Shown piece after piece: positions 6,484 to 7,171 of a stretch of 7,171 bases of DNA. Both the position numbers and the translations under genes were made by a program. The DNA lies in NCBI GenBank assembly GCA_943355085.1, contig CALREC010000032.1, forward strand, positions 1-7,171, written 5' to 3'. Within the stretch, counting starts at the first letter, position 1. Each line of letters opens with the position of its first letter. The notes under the pieces are model-generated. The model worked only from the letters and a program-made list of their open reading frames with translations, was not told the DNA's origin and did not search any database. The stretch comes from Candidatus Altimarinota bacterium (GTDB taxonomy: Bacteria; Patescibacteriota; Gracilibacteria; BD1-5; UBA2023).

Positions 6484-7171
6484 ATGACTCTTTCCAATAA
6501 CACGCCAAAGCAAGCAAATATGCTCGAGGGGACTCCCCTGTCGGTATCATCTAGAAAACAGGCTCAAAAGGATTTTTTTGAGCACTATGAACAATTTACT
6601 CGGTTGATGCAAAGCGTTGACAGTATCTTAGATGGTGCCTCGTCGAAGAGCTTGGGCGGAGATGAGATACGAAAGAGTGTCGTACTGTTGGATCATATTA
6701 GCAAGGATCTTCAACGAGTCGGAGTACAGAAATGAATCACTGCTCTGGATCAGGAGGAACATGCACAAAAGATTCTACACAGATGGAACCGCATAGAACA
6801 TGCTCGATGGAACCGCATAGAACATGCTCGATGAAACCGCATAGAACATACTTGGCAGAAGAAAGTTTCCTCTGTGGATTCAAAGAAGAGAGATCTAGTG
6901 TTTCGAGATATCTATGACGCACTCGAGCAGATACTGAGTCTCGATAAGAGGATAGCGGATCATGGGATCATAACACTGGATACGAGTATTTTTCAGAAAA
7001 AGAAACAGGAGCATGAAATACTCGTCTCAGGGATGTGAGAAGGACTCGAGGCACCCAAGAGAGCCGAGAAATATAGCTTGTTTTGTGAAGTGTTTCAGCA
7101 TATGACATTTCCGGAATGAGAAAAACTCTCCTTGCAAGATTGTATGATCTATGAAGAGGAGCTCAGGTGAT
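6484..7171 (+). CDS. Hypothetical soluble protein with 8-residue tandem repeat, partial (3' end beyond window)
   Basis: I do not recognise this protein. From the ATG at 6484 there are 229 visible codons. It is hydrophilic and charged, predicted mostly helical by eye, with no signal peptide or membrane segment. The N-terminus is Ser/Thr/Asn-rich and probably disordered (1-30), then FFEHYEQFTRLMQSVDSIL (31-49), a basic repeat region (101-124: WNRIEHAR, WNRIEHAR, GNRIEHTW), and an acidic/lysine-rich stretch with DIYDALEQILSLDKRI (142-157). Five TGA codons must be read as Gly, at residues 84, 117, 185, 212 and 229, the last one at the window edge. Without this reading the frame ends after residue 83. 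The frame is open upstream as far as GTG 6397, overlapping the dehydrogenase end, and GTG 6409 is another alternative; the ATG is preferred because a promoter candidate lies just before it. No link to the redox genes is visible. Coding status rests on the long frame under code 25 and in-frame repeats. Confidence 0.72.
6784..6855 (+). repeat. 24-bp tandem repeat inside the hypothetical gene
   Basis: Two identical 24-bp units (6784-6807, 6808-6831) are followed by a diverged third (6832-6855). Each encodes 8 residues beginning (W/G)NRIEH. Unit length is a multiple of three, so copy-number change keeps the frame. In unit 3 the first codon is TGA instead of TGG, changing Trp to Gly under code 25. 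Confidence 0.92.

Noticed and set aside
6732..6922. Repeat-rich open frames of 61 codons in other frames over the 24-bp repeats
   Set aside because: A 24-bp repeat gives a periodic peptide in every frame; the frame in continuity with the upstream long reading is the better choice.
1..7171. TGA as selenocysteine or tryptophan
   Set aside because: Dozens of TGAs align with glycines, not with Cys/Sec or Trp sites; conserved Trp positions use TGG, and the sites are far too many for selenoproteins.
1..7171. Transposons, CRISPR arrays, tRNA or rRNA genes
   Set aside because: I saw no terminal inverted repeats with transposase motifs, no spaced repeat array, and no cloverleaf or rRNA-like stretch on either strand; nearly all bases are assigned to the eight genes.

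Overview
The window reads as bacterial DNA from a lineage that translates UGA as glycine (genetic code 25), which is known from Candidate Phyla Radiation groups such as Gracilibacteria (BD1-5) and Absconditabacteria (SR1). Under the standard code every long gene here looks shattered. With TGA read as Gly, eight clean genes appear, and about 47 in-frame TGAs are needed. Many fall on glycines that define their families, such as GxGxxG in glutamate dehydrogenase and GDG in the TPP enzyme. The six complete genes all end in TAA or TAG, never TGA. No start codon has a recognisable Shine-Dalgarno sequence; leaders are AT-rich.

Layout. Bases 1-2797 hold a tight four-gene operon on the minus strand, transcribed leftwards: AhpC-type 2-Cys peroxiredoxin, thioredoxin with an unusual CNPC active site, hexameric-type glutamate dehydrogenase, and thioredoxin reductase (cut by the window edge). 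Gaps are 23, 10 and 13 nt. Bases 2798-2960 are a divergent control region with two inverted copies of a Fur/PerR-like box. On the plus strand follow a short Fur-family regulator (2961-3314), a TPP-dependent enzyme of the acetolactate synthase superfamily (3390-5009) and a succinate-semialdehyde-type aldehyde dehydrogenase (5028-6407). After a 76-nt gap with a plausible promoter, an unrecognised soluble protein (6484 to the edge) begins; it carries an in-frame 24-bp tandem repeat.

How the genes may work together (inference). Peroxiredoxin, thioredoxin and thioredoxin reductase form a complete peroxide-reducing chain that consumes NADPH. Glutamate dehydrogenase in the same operon could supply that NADPH by oxidising glutamate to 2-oxoglutarate. 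The two divergent enzymes could then carry 2-oxoglutarate to succinic semialdehyde (TPP decarboxylase) and to succinate (dehydrogenase), the shunt known from cyanobacteria. The Fur-family protein, with matching boxes facing both operons, is the obvious candidate to co-regulate them. The locus can thus be read as a glutamate-fuelled peroxide-defence module. The specific activity of the TPP enzyme and the cofactor of the dehydrogenases cannot be settled from the sequence.
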